Positions 1 to 9,867 are shown, counted from the stretch's first letter. The stretch is DNA of 64,000 nt from an uncultured Alphaproteobacteria bacterium (GCA_902556405.1 CACDWF010000001.1:186001-250000); one strand, 5' to 3'. Notes: generated from the sequence alone by a model not told the origin. Program-made: numbers and translations.

Positions 1-371
1 CCTGAAGAAGGTATTGGTGCCAACAAGATTAAACGCTTTACTCTTTTTGGATAATTAATCGCTAGAAGAAACCCTAGTCCACCTCCCATACTGTGCCCGA
101 TGTAATTAAAGCTATTTATTTTTAAATAATCCATCAAGCTAACAATGTCATGGGCATGAGAGTAAAGAGAGTAGCCTTCTCGTGTATGCTGAGACCTTCC
201 AACTCCGCGGCTTTCCATGCTAATAAGGCGGTGTTGTTTTTCCAGTTTGGAGCCGAGGGTTTGTAAGTTTTCTTCGGAAGCAGTATGGCCATGATGCAGC
301 ACTATAGCTTCTCCCCGGTCGCCTCTATCTTGATACCAAATATTGGCTTCTCTAATATAAGCAAATGCCAT
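1..371 (-). CDS. Alpha/beta hydrolase, partial (N-terminal part)
   Basis: Translating the minus strand from the ATG at 371 gives an open frame of about 123 codons to the window edge, so the C-terminal part is missing. Residues near 25-30 read LHHGHTAS, the oxyanion-hole region of alpha/beta hydrolases. Further on comes GHSMGGG, the nucleophile elbow with Ser as the expected catalytic residue. The Asp/His part of the triad would lie outside the window. The substrate cannot be told. It lies 48 bp downstream of a crotonase on the same strand and may be co-transcribed with it. Confidence 0.8.
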   Translation of the reverse strand, partial: MAFAYIREANIWYQDRGDRGEAIVLHHGHTASEENLQTLGSKLEKQHRLISMESRGVGRSQHTREGYSLYSHAHDIVSLMDYLKINSFNYIGHSMGGGLGFLLAINYPKRVKRLILLAPIPSS

Positions 372-418
372 CAAACAACTGATAGTAGGTTTATGAAGTT
401 TTTAATGACACAATATAA

Positions 419-1267
419 CTAGCTTCCAATACCTCGAAATTTTGGAGGACGTTTCTCCATAAAGCTGTTTACACCCTCTTTGAAATCAAACTCCTCAAAA
501 CTTGCAAACATTTGTGCGTTTGCCTCTTCAAGAGATTTAATAAAGGTTTGGTTGTAGCCAGCTCTTATTTGCCTCTTCATTATAGCTAATGATCTTGGAG
601 AAGTTTTAAGAGCCATATTTTCCGCATAATTGTTGACATAACTAGTGAGTTCCTCAGAGGGTAAGCTCCTATTTACTAACCCCATGGATTCAGCTTCATC
701 GCCTTTAAAGATCCTGGCAGTTAATAACAAATCTAAAGCGTTAGCTTCCCCAATAAGTCTTGGTAGCATCCAAGCGATACCATGTTCTGCAATAAGTCCA
801 CGAGAAGCAAAAGCAGTTGTGAGCTTGGCATTCTGATTTACAAATCGTAAATCAGCATAGAGAGTGAATATTAGACCTATTCCTGCACAAGCACCATTAA
901 TCATTGCAATAATCGGTTTAGGACAATTATACATGTAGGCGAATCGTCCTTCGAAGTCATCAATAATGTCTGGTCCTAAACCTTTATCAGCTTGATATGG
1001 TTTTATTTCCATATCAACTTCAATTGGCTTGGCCCCACTCCCATCAGCTCTATTTTTCAGGCCTCCCATGTCCGCGCCCGCACAAAAACCTCTGCCAGCA
1101 CCGGTAACTACAATGCAGCGGCATTCTTTATTTTGTCCCGCTACTTCAATTGCACTTTTCACTTCATTTCCCATTGTTGGGGTCCACGCATTTAATTTAT
1201 CGGGTCTATTTAATGTGATCGTAGTAACTCCCTTATCCGTATTAACCAAAATTTCTTGAAAATTCAT
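419..1267 (-). CDS. Enoyl-CoA hydratase/isomerase family protein
   Basis: A 282-residue crotonase-fold protein. The N-terminus carries the family motif TITLNRPDKLNAW, and an oxyanion-hole segment CAGADMGG lies near residue 63. The central helix reads NGACAGIGLIF and the following loop GLIAEHGIAWMLPRL. The two glutamates used by classical enoyl-CoA hydratases (GGGxE and PE) are not seen at these places, so hydration is uncertain; isomerase, thioesterase-like or another crotonase chemistry is possible. The ATG is preceded by an AGGGAG ribosome-binding site. A 14-bp palindrome lies just upstream. It diverges from the beta-oxidation genes at 1438. Confidence 0.85.
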   Translation of the reverse strand: MNFQEILVNTDKGVTTITLNRPDKLNAWTPTMGNEVKSAIEVAGQNKECRCIVVTGAGRGFCAGADMGGLKNRADGSGAKPIEVDMEIKPYQADKGLGPDIIDDFEGRFAYMYNCPKPIIAMINGACAGIGLIFTLYADLRFVNQNAKLTTAFASRGLIAEHGIAWMLPRLIGEANALDLLLTARIFKGDEAESMGLVNRSLPSEELTSYVNNYAENMALKTSPRSLAIMKRQIRAGYNQTFIKSLEEANAQMFASFEEFDFKEGVNSFMEKRPPKFRGIGS

Positions 1268-1292
1268 GAGATACTCCCTAATTTATAAAAAG

Positions 1293-1306
1293 CTGATACT
1301 TGTCAG
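1293..1306. promoter_or_regulatory. Palindromic operator, CTGAY-N4-GTCAG (copy 1)
   Basis: CTGATACTTGTCAG lies 26 bp upstream of the crotonase ATG on the minus strand. Close relatives occur at 9868 and 18075. On the minus strand a TTGACT hexamer (1328-1333) and TATACC (1307-1312) could be a weak -35/-10 pair. That would place the palindrome directly after the -10 box, a repressor position. The TetR protein at 15716 is the natural candidate to bind it, by inference. Confidence 0.6.
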
Positions 1307-1437
1307 GGTATAAATAGGAAGATCGTAAGTCAATATTCATGAATATTTTAACGTGTTAAAAATTAATTTTCAGCTACTGTTTAGTTGAAATTTGAGTAAT
1401 TATGCTAACAAAAAGTTATAGAAAGTAGAAATCTGAG

Positions 1438-2730
1438 ATGGTTAATAATAAAGATCCAATTGAAAAATTTATATCTGCGTCCGTGGAGTTGTCTTACGAA
1501 ACCCCAAATGTTAAATTTGATGGCCCACTAACCGAAGTAGATAAAGTTGGCATCATAGGTGCTGGTACTATGGGCGGTGGTATCGCAATGAATTTTGCAA
1601 ACATCGGTACAAACGTCAAAATAGTAGAAAATTCCTCTGAAAATTTAGAAAAAGGTCTCAAAAAAGTAAGAGAAAATTATCAAAGAAGTGTTAACAGGGG
1701 GAGATTTTCTCAAGAAGAGTTAGAGAATCGAATGCACCTGATAGAAGGTGTAAGTAGTTTAGAAGAATTAGAAGACTGTAATTTGATAATTGAAGCTGCA
1801 TTTGAGGAATTAGATGTGAAAACAAACCTATTCCAAAAAATAGACAATATTGCTCAACCTGGCGCAATATTAGCTACAAATACATCAGGATTAGATATTA
1901 ACGAGATTGCAAAAGCTACAAATAGACCAGAAAGTGTTATTGGTCTTCATTTCTTCTCGCCCGCAAATGTTATGAAGCTTCTAGAAATTGTTCAGGGAAG
2001 GGAAACTGATCCAATTACGGTGAGATCTTGTATGAATATTGCTCATCAAATAAATAAGATACCCGTGTTAGTGGGGGTGTGTCACGGATTTGTAGGAAAT
2101 AGAATACTATGGGCTAGAACTAGGCAGGCGCATAGGCTTTTGGGTAAAGGAGTAATGCCTTGGGACGTTGATGGGGCGTTAAACGTGTTCGGTTTTAAAA
2201 TGGGCCCCTTCCAAATGTCTGATTTGGCTGGACTCGACCTTGGTTGGTCCAAGGGTAGTAAAACGCAATATCCCGTGAAGGATGCACTTTGTGAAATGGG
2301 AAGAAGAGGGCAAAAGACTGGAAGAGGTTATTACGATTATGATGAAAACAGAGTAGGTTCTCCCTCAAAGGAAACTGAAGAAGTTATAGCGAAATTAAAT
2401 GGTGGAAAAAGAGCAAATTTTTCGAAAGAAGAAATAACCGAGATGTTGATATTTCCCATGATTAATGAGGCTGTAAAAGTTCTTGAAGAAAACAAAGCAC
2501 AGCGACCATCCGATATTGATGTTATATGGCTATTTGGATATGGTTGGCCAAAAGATAAAGGCGGCCTGATGTACTATGCAGATACTATCGGAGCAAAGAG
2601 TATATTGAAAAGTTTAGAAAAATTGGCTGAAGATGATCACGAATTGGTGATATCTGAGCTACTTACAAAAATGGCTCAAAATGATGATAAGTTTCTTGAT
2701 ATTAATACGGGAGGGCTAATAGCTACTTGA
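1438..2730 (+). CDS. 3-hydroxyacyl-CoA dehydrogenase (stand-alone)
   Basis: A 430-residue NAD-dependent 3-hydroxyacyl-CoA dehydrogenase, which oxidises 3-hydroxyacyl-CoA in the third step of beta-oxidation. The NAD-binding glycine motif [10 protein letters not shown] is at residues 40-49. The segment GLHFFSP carries the expected catalytic His. Two C-terminal 3HCDH_C-type domains follow (GFVGNR near residue 220; [11 protein letters not shown] near 362). It matches the C-terminal half of FadB/FadJ without the N-terminal crotonase domain, and a separate crotonase follows 8 bp later. The first about 30 residues before the Rossmann fold look like an extension. It starts a plus-strand operon through 5591. 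Confidence 0.92.
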   Translation: MVNNKDPIEKFISASVELSYETPNVKFDGPLTEVDKVGIIGAGTMGGGIAMNFANIGTNVKIVENSSENLEKGLKKVRENYQRSVNRGRFSQEELENRMHLIEGVSSLEELEDCNLIIEAAFEELDVKTNLFQKIDNIAQPGAILATNTSGLDINEIAKATNRPESVIGLHFFSPANVMKLLEIVQGRETDPITVRSCMNIAHQINKIPVLVGVCHGFVGNRILWARTRQAHRLLGKGVMPWDVDGALNVFGFKMGPFQMSDLAGLDLGWSKGSKTQYPVKDALCEMGRRGQKTGRGYYDYDENRVGSPSKETEEVIAKLNGGKRANFSKEEITEMLIFPMINEAVKVLEENKAQRPSDIDVIWLFGYGWPKDKGGLMYYADTIGAKSILKSLEKLAEDDHELVISELLTKMAQNDDKFLDINTGGLIAT

Positions 2731-2737
2731 GGGTGGA

Positions 2738-3517
2738 GTGATGTCTTATAAGTTCGTCAGAGTAGAAAAAGAGCAAAAGGTTCTTACTGTCACTATTAAT
2801 CGCCCGGAGGTATTAAATGCTATGCATGCCCCGTTTCATTTAGAAATGGAACAGATATGGGATGACTTTAGTAGTGATCCTAATTTGTGGGTTGGAATTA
2901 TAACAGGTTCTGGTGTTAAGGCGTTTTCTACCGGAAATGATCTTAAGTATACCGCTGATGGCGGTCAGGGCTATAAAAATAAATCAGGAGCTGGTGGCCT
3001 TACAACTAGGATGAATTTAGAAAAACCAATTATTGCGGCAGTAAATGGGTATGCATTGGGTGGAGGTTTTGAGATAGCTCTAGCGTGCGATATTATTCTA
3101 GCCTCAAAAAATGCAATATTTGCATTACCGGAGGTTCGAGTCGGTTTAATAGCTGGAGCTGGTGGAATACAAAGGTTAATAAGACAAGTTGGTAGAGCGT
3201 CAGCATTGGAAATGATATACACTGGACGCTATGTTAAGGCCGATGAAGCACTCAGGTTAGGAATTGTAGCAAAGGTTGTCGAGCAAAAAGAACTTCTAGA
3301 ATGTGCAAGAAATTTGGCCAAACAAATAATAGCTGTTTCGCCTTCCTCTGTTAAAGCAACTAAGAAAGTCATAAATTCAATGGATAAAGATGCAAGGCTT
3401 GGGGAAAGCTTAGCATTTACCAGAGATGTAGTCAGTACTTTGAAAAATACTGATGATTTTAAGGAGGGTGTTAATGCATTTGTTGAGAAAAGGAAACCTA
3501 TTTGGAAAAACTGTTAA
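2738..3517 (+). CDS. Enoyl-CoA hydratase
   Basis: A 259-residue crotonase. Both catalytic glutamates of enoyl-CoA hydratases appear to be kept: GGGFEIALACDII and LPEVRVGLIAGAGGIQRL. The C-terminus FKEGVNAFVEKRKPIW is typical of the family. It should hydrate 2-enoyl-CoA to 3-hydroxyacyl-CoA, feeding the dehydrogenase encoded 8 bp upstream. A GGGTGGAGTG stretch just before the ATG serves as ribosome-binding site. Unlike the crotonase at 419, its active site looks intact, so this is probably the working hydratase of the cluster. Confidence 0.92.
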   Translation: MMSYKFVRVEKEQKVLTVTINRPEVLNAMHAPFHLEMEQIWDDFSSDPNLWVGIITGSGVKAFSTGNDLKYTADGGQGYKNKSGAGGLTTRMNLEKPIIAAVNGYALGGGFEIALACDIILASKNAIFALPEVRVGLIAGAGGIQRLIRQVGRASALEMIYTGRYVKADEALRLGIVAKVVEQKELLECARNLAKQIIAVSPSSVKATKKVINSMDKDARLGESLAFTRDVVSTLKNTDDFKEGVNAFVEKRKPIWKNC

Positions 3518-3532
3518 TTTGAGGAGAAAAAG

Positions 3533-4822
3533 ATGCCAAAAGATACGATTTCATCAAGCTTTGTTGATATGAATAATTTAGAAATGTCAAATGAAGTCAA
3601 ACCATTATTTGATAAAGTGGTAAAACATGTAAAAGAAAACGTCGATCCAATTTCTAATGAATTTTACAAGCTTGCCGAAGAAAACGAAAATCGTTGGCAT
3701 TTAAATGAGCGGCAGTTGGAGCTACTCGAGGGAGCGAAAAATAAAGCAAAGGAGTCGGGTTTGTGGAATTTCTTCTTACCAAATGCAGAGACAGGAGAAG
3801 GTCTGTCTAATCTTGACTATGCTTACATTGCGGCCGAATTAGGAAAAAATCCATTAGCATCTGAAACTCTTAATTGTTCTGCCCCAGACACAGGGAATAT
3901 GGAGGTTTTGGAAAGAGTTGGCACACCCGAGCAAAAAGAAAAATGGCTTAAGCCGCTTTTAAATGGCGAAATAAGATCATGCTATGGAATGACAGAGCCT
4001 GCAGTAGCTTCTTCTGATGCTAAAAATATCTCAACCTCTGCTGAGCTTGTAGGGAATGAGTGGGTAATAAATGGAGAAAAATATTACATATCTGGAGCCG
4101 GAGACTCTCGTTGTAAAATCATGATCTGTATGGTTAAAACTAATCCTGACGCTGAGCCTTTCAGGCAGCAGTCACAAATTCTTATTCCTCTAGATACTCC
4201 CGGATTAGAGATTGTTCAGCCTATGACTGTTTTTGGTCAGGATGAAGCTCCGAAAGGGCATATGCACATTCGAATGACGAATGTAAAAGTGCCGAAAGAG
4301 AATGTTCTTTGGGGAGAAGGAAAAGGGTTTGAGATATCGCAAGTACGACTTGGCCCCGGTAGAATTCATCACTGCATGCGATCTATAGGCCAGGCAGAAA
4401 AGGCCTTGGACCTACTAATAAATCGTGGTTTATCGAGAAAAGCTTTTGGTAAAAATATAATTAATTTGGGTAAGAACATGGAAACAATTTCCAGATCACG
4501 CATTGAAATTGAAGCAATGAGGCTTATGGTCTTGAAAGCGGCAAAGGCCATGGATGTTTTGGGTAATAAGGAGGCAAGGGTATGGATTTCCATGGTTAAA
4601 GCAATGGTCCCTGAGAAAGCTTGTAAAATAATTGATGACGCTATACAAATTCATGGGGCAACTGGGGTTTCTCAATGGTCACCATTACCTGGCATGTATG
4701 TTAAACAACGAATTCTAAGACTAGCTGATGGCCCAGATGAGGTTCATCATCATGTAGTAGCTAGAGCAGAAGTGAATTCTTACGAACTATCAAACGTGAG
4801 GAAAGTGGCGTCTAATGAGTAA
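3533..4822 (+). CDS. Acyl-CoA dehydrogenase (ACAD10/11 or FadE2 type)
   Basis: A 429-residue FAD-dependent acyl-CoA dehydrogenase, introducing the 2,3 double bond of an acyl-CoA. The motif CYGMTEPAVASSDAKNI near residue 150 is the flavin/substrate loop characteristic of the FadE2/ACAD11 branch. The C-terminal RLADGPDEVHHHVVARAE fits the same branch. The ATG is preceded by TTGAGGAGAAAAAG, a strong Shine-Dalgarno. The gene overlaps the following SDR by 8 bp, so translation is probably coupled. The branch commonly acts on medium, branched or unusual acyl-CoAs, but the substrate is not readable here. Confidence 0.92.
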   Translation: MPKDTISSSFVDMNNLEMSNEVKPLFDKVVKHVKENVDPISNEFYKLAEENENRWHLNERQLELLEGAKNKAKESGLWNFFLPNAETGEGLSNLDYAYIAAELGKNPLASETLNCSAPDTGNMEVLERVGTPEQKEKWLKPLLNGEIRSCYGMTEPAVASSDAKNISTSAELVGNEWVINGEKYYISGAGDSRCKIMICMVKTNPDAEPFRQQSQILIPLDTPGLEIVQPMTVFGQDEAPKGHMHIRMTNVKVPKENVLWGEGKGFEISQVRLGPGRIHHCMRSIGQAEKALDLLINRGLSRKAFGKNIINLGKNMETISRSRIEIEAMRLMVLKAAKAMDVLGNKEARVWISMVKAMVPEKACKIIDDAIQIHGATGVSQWSPLPGMYVKQRILRLADGPDEVHHHVVARAEVNSYELSNVRKVASNE

Positions 4823-5591
4823 TGATTTATTTAATCTTAGCAACAAAAGGGTATTAATAACCGGAGCATCCAAAGGCATGGGTAAAGCTATGGCAACTGC
4901 ACTCTTGGGCTATGGCGCACATGTAGTTATTTCTTCGAGGAAACAGGATCAACTAGAGGCCTGCGCTGAGCAACTTAAGATGTCAACTGGAAATGATAAA
5001 GTATATCCATATGCTTTTAACATGAGTAATGAAAACGAGATGAGTAGTCTTACTGATTTTGCCTTTGACCGTTTAGGTTATATAGACGTAATTGTTGGCA
5101 ATGCCGGTGTCAATCCATACTATGGTTCAATCGAGGAGATCTCATCAGAAGCATATCAAAAAATAATGAATACAAACGTTTATGCCAATCTCAAACTAGT
5201 AAATCTTGTAAGTCCTAGTATGAGAAAGAGGGGAAATGGCTCTATTATTTTTACGTCAAGTATCGGAGCGTTTAAGCCGTCAACTGGTTTAGGTGCTTAC
5301 AACATGTCAAAACTATCTCTTTTAGGTTTGACGCGTAACCTTGCCGCTGAATTAGGTCCATTTGGGATCAGGGTAAATTCTATTTGTCCTGGTTTAATAA
5401 AGACAGATTTCGCTAAAGCAATTTGGGACTCACCTGAAGGTGAGAAAAGAGCAAAGTCTGATATACCGCTTGGTAGATTAGGTGAAACAGATGATTTTAA
5501 AGGAATAGCTGTCTATTTAGCTTCTGACGCTAGTAGTTACATGACAGGTCAAGCACTTACTATTTGTGGTGGAAGTAATATGTGGACTTAA
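4815..5591 (+). CDS. Short-chain dehydrogenase/reductase
   Basis: A 258-residue classical SDR. The cofactor motif TGASKGMGKA lies at residues 17-26, NAGV near residue 94, the catalytic Ser in FTSSIGAF, and YNMSK as the YxxxK pair. The C-terminal CPGLIKTDF and the TGQALTICGG end are standard. It overlaps the acyl-CoA dehydrogenase by 8 bp and closes the operon begun at 1438. A role as 3-hydroxyacyl-CoA or alcohol dehydrogenase in the same pathway is inferred from position only. The next gene converges with 1 bp between stops. Confidence 0.9.
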   Translation: MSNDLFNLSNKRVLITGASKGMGKAMATALLGYGAHVVISSRKQDQLEACAEQLKMSTGNDKVYPYAFNMSNENEMSSLTDFAFDRLGYIDVIVGNAGVNPYYGSIEEISSEAYQKIMNTNVYANLKLVNLVSPSMRKRGNGSIIFTSSIGAFKPSTGLGAYNMSKLSLLGLTRNLAAELGPFGIRVNSICPGLIKTDFAKAIWDSPEGEKRAKSDIPLGRLGETDDFKGIAVYLASDASSYMTGQALTICGGSNMWT

Positions 5592-5592
5592 A

Positions 5593-6327
5593 TTATCTAA
5601 AGTTATCGAGCTTTTTTAATAAGTCTGGAAAACTATTAACATCGATTGTGTATCTATCATTTTTTATTTCGGCAACCTTATGAGGGTCTTCACCCCCCCA
5701 TTCGTTATTACGCCTTACTAAAGCGGTGTTAAATCCTACTTTCTCTGCAGCATTGAGGTCAAGTGGGTGACAAGCAACCATCATAATTTCTGAAGGGTCT
5801 AATTGCAAATATTTGGAGACAGTCTTATAAGAATCAGGGAGTAGCTTATACTTTTGAATACCTTCGCATGAAAAAATAGCATCCCATGAAAGCCCGTTTT
5901 TCCGTGAAGTTTCTATTACCATTCTGTAGCTCAAAACAGTGAATGAACAAACAATAAAATTCTCCCTTATTTTTGGTAAAGTAGCGGGGAAATCATCCCA
6001 GCATTTAAATGAATAAGGTACTGTTTTGGTAATAAACTCTTTATCTTCCTCCGTAAATTTACCCAGATCCTCATCAAGAATTATTTTTTCAAGACATGCT
6101 AGGTGAGCACCATCGATATTTAATGCAGGAGGATCAACTTCGCCTAAATTTGTGACTTTTATTAATGAACATTTTCTAAGCTTATTAGTTAGTGAAGCCC
6201 AGTTCTTATTGTATTCATACTTTTCTCCAACCTTTTTGAAAGCATTTAAAAATCCAGTATGCCAATCGAGGATTGTACCTCCGGTATCAAACGTAATAGC
6301 CTTAATTTTTCTAATTGTATTCATCAT
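5593..6327 (-). CDS. HAD-superfamily hydrolase, haloacid dehalogenase type II-like
   Basis: About 244 residues. Motif I reads ITFDTGGTILDW, with the first Asp as expected nucleophile. A later VLSYRMV segment and a C-terminal ACHPLDLNAAEKVGFNTALVRR stretch match the L-2-haloacid dehalogenase branch, where the late motif places a carboxylate near the nucleophile. I chose the ATG at 6327; an in-frame TTG at 6336 is possible but has no better ribosome-binding site. It lies 14 bp downstream of the carboxyltransferase on the same strand. Dehalogenase or phosphatase activity cannot be separated from sequence alone. Confidence 0.8.
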   Translation of the reverse strand: MMNTIRKIKAITFDTGGTILDWHTGFLNAFKKVGEKYEYNKNWASLTNKLRKCSLIKVTNLGEVDPPALNIDGAHLACLEKIILDEDLGKFTEEDKEFITKTVPYSFKCWDDFPATLPKIRENFIVCSFTVLSYRMVIETSRKNGLSWDAIFSCEGIQKYKLLPDSYKTVSKYLQLDPSEIMMVACHPLDLNAAEKVGFNTALVRRNNEWGGEDPHKVAEIKNDRYTIDVNSFPDLLKKLDNFR

Positions 6328-6341
6328 TTTTCTCAAATTAT

Positions 6342-7907
6342 TTATGGCAAAAATAAAAACCTAGACGTTCCTACCTGTCTTTTTAAGACACGTTGTGATT
6401 GCTCTAAAAACGAGCAAATATGACTTCTTGTCTCCCTTGGATCTATAATATTTTGCCCGGTAGTCTCAGCTGTTCTAAAAGGAGACGTTATATTTTTTAG
6501 CCTGGTCTCTATTTCGATTTTTTTTGCTTCAGGGTCGCTGGCTTTTTCTATTTCACTCTTATATGCAGCGGTAACTCCACCTGAAATGTGCATTGAACCC
6601 CAATTTGATGAAGGCCAGCATATTCGTTTAAACATACCCGTAGGTCGATGACTACACTGTCCTGCAACACCATATACCTTAGAGATTACAACTGTAAATA
6701 TAGGCATTTTTGAAAGGCAAATAGTAGACATCAATCTAGCGCCAGCCCTCTCAATTCCCTGCTTCTCGGACTCCAAACCAACTAGAAACCCCGGTTCATC
6801 GGCAAGCATGACTACAGGAATATTGAAAATGTCGCATACTTGTAAAAATCTGTTGACCTTTGAGCCGCCTGTTACATCAGTCGAACCTCCCAAAAAGCGG
6901 GGATTATTCGCTACAATACCGGCAGAAAATCCGTTAAATCGAGCAAAACCAGTAATGCGTGATTTACCATAAAAGGGTGAAATTTCAAAAAAAGAACCCG
7001 TATCACATATCAAGTCTATAATTTTTTTCATGTTATATGTTTTACGCCTATCACGAGGAATTATTGAAAGTAGCTCTTCCTCTTTCCTGTCAGGGCTGTC
7101 ACTAAGATCGGCTCTATCGGCAATCTCATATTTTGAAGAAGGGAGATAGCTTAGCCATTTATTGACTTGTTCAAATGCGTCATCTTCATTCTCTGCAAGA
7201 TTATCTATACAGCCACTAATTTTCGTATGAATGGCTGAGCCACCAAGCTCTTCTTTATCTATCTCATATCCTAATGCTGCCTTAACTACCGGCGGTCCTC
7301 CAGGAAAAATTTGACTTATTCCTTTTACCATAACACTGAAATGTGAAAGAGGTGCTTGCACAGCCGGAAGGCCAGCTACTGATCCTAATACTGCGGAAGC
7401 TACTGGAACTTCCTGAAGTAATTCAACTTCTGGATTTACAAAAGAGTTTCCATCTGGCAAGTACGTTCGTCCAATTTTTTCAAAATTTCGTACGCTTCCA
7501 CCCGCTGAGTCAAGTAATCGTATGTAGGGAATTAGATTTATTAGAGCTTCTTGAGTTATGCTTTTTTCTTGTCCAAGTCCAGCTGATGTAGAACTCGCTC
7601 CTTTTCCCATTCCGCCTTTTACTGTAAAGTCGCCAGCACTAAGTGCAACACGCCTATCATTAACTAAAGCAAAGCCATCAATAGAACTTTTTGGTGTAAA
7701 GCTTGTTTGAGTATCATTCTCGTATATCGACTCACCCACAAGAGGCATTATTTCCTCAAAGGAATTTTTGTCTACAAATCTGGATATTCGCTCCCTTGCC
7801 GTTAATTTTCCTCTATCGTTATGCCTTTTTATATTTTCTTCACCCCCCATTTTTTCAACAAGCTTACGCCTTGATTGCAATTCAGAAAGTTCCTTTTCCC
7901 AAGTCAT
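6342..7907 (-). CDS. Acyl-CoA carboxylase, carboxyltransferase (beta) subunit
   Basis: A 521-residue carboxyltransferase of the propionyl-/methylcrotonyl-/acetyl-CoA carboxylase family. The N-terminal HNDRGKLTARERISRFVD is the family opening. The middle has GGSVRNFEKIG, and the C-terminal half has DEPGFLVGLESEKQGIERAGA and KVYGVAGQ, in the place of the second crotonase-like half. It transfers carboxyl from biotin to an acyl-CoA. No biotin carboxylase or biotin carrier gene is in the window, so it must borrow a partner or use carboxybiotin encoded elsewhere, or do a decarboxylation. It lies between the peptide-type ABC ATPase and the HAD gene on the same strand. Confidence 0.88.
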   Translation of the reverse strand: MTWEKELSELQSRRKLVEKMGGEENIKRHNDRGKLTARERISRFVDKNSFEEIMPLVGESIYENDTQTSFTPKSSIDGFALVNDRRVALSAGDFTVKGGMGKGASSTSAGLGQEKSITQEALINLIPYIRLLDSAGGSVRNFEKIGRTYLPDGNSFVNPEVELLQEVPVASAVLGSVAGLPAVQAPLSHFSVMVKGISQIFPGGPPVVKAALGYEIDKEELGGSAIHTKISGCIDNLAENEDDAFEQVNKWLSYLPSSKYEIADRADLSDSPDRKEEELLSIIPRDRRKTYNMKKIIDLICDTGSFFEISPFYGKSRITGFARFNGFSAGIVANNPRFLGGSTDVTGGSKVNRFLQVCDIFNIPVVMLADEPGFLVGLESEKQGIERAGARLMSTICLSKMPIFTVVISKVYGVAGQCSHRPTGMFKRICWPSSNWGSMHISGGVTAAYKSEIEKASDPEAKKIEIETRLKNITSPFRTAETTGQNIIDPRETRSHICSFLEQSQRVLKRQVGTSRFLFLP

Positions 7908-7935
7908 TTATTTAGATCCATTTAAATTTTCTATT

Positions 7936-9750
7936 TCAATAACCAACATCGGTTTTCAACACAAGGTGCTCTTTACTAAGGCGTTTATACTCTGAGGTGG
8001 GCGGTTTGTATCCAACTGGATGAATAGGAGACACTATTTTTCGAAATCGCATCTCTGAGTCCATTTTTCTTTTTCGTGGGTCAGTAGAGGGCACAGCACT
8101 TAAGAGAGCCTTGGTGTAGGGATGACATGGATTATTTAAAATTGTCTGTCTGCTTCCGATCTCTACTATTCTACCCAAATACATAACACCTATGTAGTGA
8201 CTTACTCTCTCTACAACGGCCATATCATGACTTATAAAAAGGTAAGAGAGCTGGTAATCTGACTGCAGCTCCATTAATAAATTTAAAACGCTAGCCTGTA
8301 CAGAGACATCCAAAGCGGATACCGCTTCATCTAAGATGACCAACTTAGGATTGAGCGCTAATGCTCTAGCTATTGCGACTCGTTGTCTTTGACCACCGGA
8401 AAATTCGTGGGGATAATTTGACATATGCTGAGAATTTAACCCGACTCTGAGAAATAATTCAGAAACTATTTCGTATCTTTCATCACGATCTTTATATCCA
8501 TGAACCTTTAGCATTTCATCAACAATACTCCCTGCTTTTTGTCTTGGGTTCAAAGAGGCAAAGGGATCTTGAAAAACCATCTGCATGTTGGAGCGATGTT
8601 TTTTTAGCTCGTCTTTATTTAATTGGAGATAATCTTTCTTATCAAGGAGGACCTTACCATTAGCTGGCTTTTCTAGCCGCAAGATCGATCTTCCTACTGT
8701 TGACTTACCGCACCCGGATTCCCCGACCAAAGAGAAGGTTTGACCTTTATTGATTGAGAAAGATACATCTTCCACAGCTCTTACGTTAGCGACTACTTTC
8801 CCTAATATACCCGTAGAAATAGGAAAAATTGTGGTCAAGTTTTTCACGTCTAAAAGTTTCTCGTTCAATCCCTTTAAGGGTTTTATCTTTTTACTATTAG
8901 TTCCTGCTACGGGGATGGCTTCTGGATATGGCTTATTCTTCATATCCCCCAGTTTTGGTACAGCCGATAAAAGAGCTTTAGTGTAAGGATGTTTAGGCTT
9001 TTCAAGAATATCAAATACTGTTCCCTCTTCGACTTTTTTCCCTTCGAACATCACGACAACTCTGTCAGCAATCTGAGATACCACCGCCATGTCATGGGTG
9101 ATAAATATAATTGAACAATCAGTTTTCTTTTTAAGACTGTTTAGAAGTGATAAAATCTCAGCCTGTATGGTTACATCTAATGCAGTCGTTGGCTCGTCTG
9201 CAATTAAAATTTGTGGATCACAAGCTAGTGCTATAGCAATCATTATTCTTTGTCTCATCCCTCCAGATAACTGATGCGGATATTGATTTGCTCTCCGCAT
9301 TGGTTCAGGGACTTTTACTAATTCAAGCATGTCTAATGCTCTTTTTTTCGCTAATTTTAATGAGATATTTTGGTGACGCATAACGGTTTCAGTGATTTGT
9401 GATCCAACTGTAAGAACCGGGTTTAAAGCAGTCATTGGCTCTTGAAATATTATGGAAATATCATTTCCTCTAATGGAACGCATTTCTTTGTCTGAACATT
9501 TATTTAGCAATTTTCCATTGAAACTTATGGAACCCCCTTTGATCTTGCCGGGCGGCTCTGGGATCAACTTTAAAATTGACAAAGCCGTAACACTTTTGCC
9601 GCTGCCAGACTCTCCTACAATCGCTAAAGTCTCTCCCTTTTTTAAATTCAATGAGACCTTATCTACGGCTTTATTAACACCAGTTGGTGTAGAAAACTCT
9701 GTTTCAATTTCTTGAATATCGAGCAGGAGTTTGTCTTGTGTACTAACCAT
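7936..9750 (-). CDS. Fused dipeptide/oligopeptide-type ABC transporter ATP-binding protein
   Basis: A 604-residue protein with two complete ABC ATPase domains, corresponding to DppD followed by DppF. First domain: Walker A GESGSGKS, signature LSGGMRQR, Walker B LIADEPTTALD. Second domain: GESGCGKS, FSGGQRQR, VILDEAVSALD (EA rather than the usual EP). Each domain ends with the oligopeptide-type extension containing HPYTKALLSAVP. It would drive the permeases at 11564 and 12507 using the binding protein at 9944, but is transcribed divergently from them. The shared upstream gap holds a palindromic operator at 9868, which could control both directions. Confidence 0.93.
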   Translation of the reverse strand: MVSTQDKLLLDIQEIETEFSTPTGVNKAVDKVSLNLKKGETLAIVGESGSGKSVTALSILKLIPEPPGKIKGGSISFNGKLLNKCSDKEMRSIRGNDISIIFQEPMTALNPVLTVGSQITETVMRHQNISLKLAKKRALDMLELVKVPEPMRRANQYPHQLSGGMRQRIMIAIALACDPQILIADEPTTALDVTIQAEILSLLNSLKKKTDCSIIFITHDMAVVSQIADRVVVMFEGKKVEEGTVFDILEKPKHPYTKALLSAVPKLGDMKNKPYPEAIPVAGTNSKKIKPLKGLNEKLLDVKNLTTIFPISTGILGKVVANVRAVEDVSFSINKGQTFSLVGESGCGKSTVGRSILRLEKPANGKVLLDKKDYLQLNKDELKKHRSNMQMVFQDPFASLNPRQKAGSIVDEMLKVHGYKDRDERYEIVSELFLRVGLNSQHMSNYPHEFSGGQRQRVAIARALALNPKLVILDEAVSALDVSVQASVLNLLMELQSDYQLSYLFISHDMAVVERVSHYIGVMYLGRIVEIGSRQTILNNPCHPYTKALLSAVPSTDPRKRKMDSEMRFRKIVSPIHPVGYKPPTSEYKRLSKEHLVLKTDVGY

Positions 9751-9867
9751 TTTTTAAAAACGTTTGATTAAAATAAAAATCAAAACACTTCCTAGCTTTA
9801 AGTTCAGTTCGCAGATCTTAAATATATCTTGACTTTTTTATTCAAACAACAAAAACTTAAATTAAAA

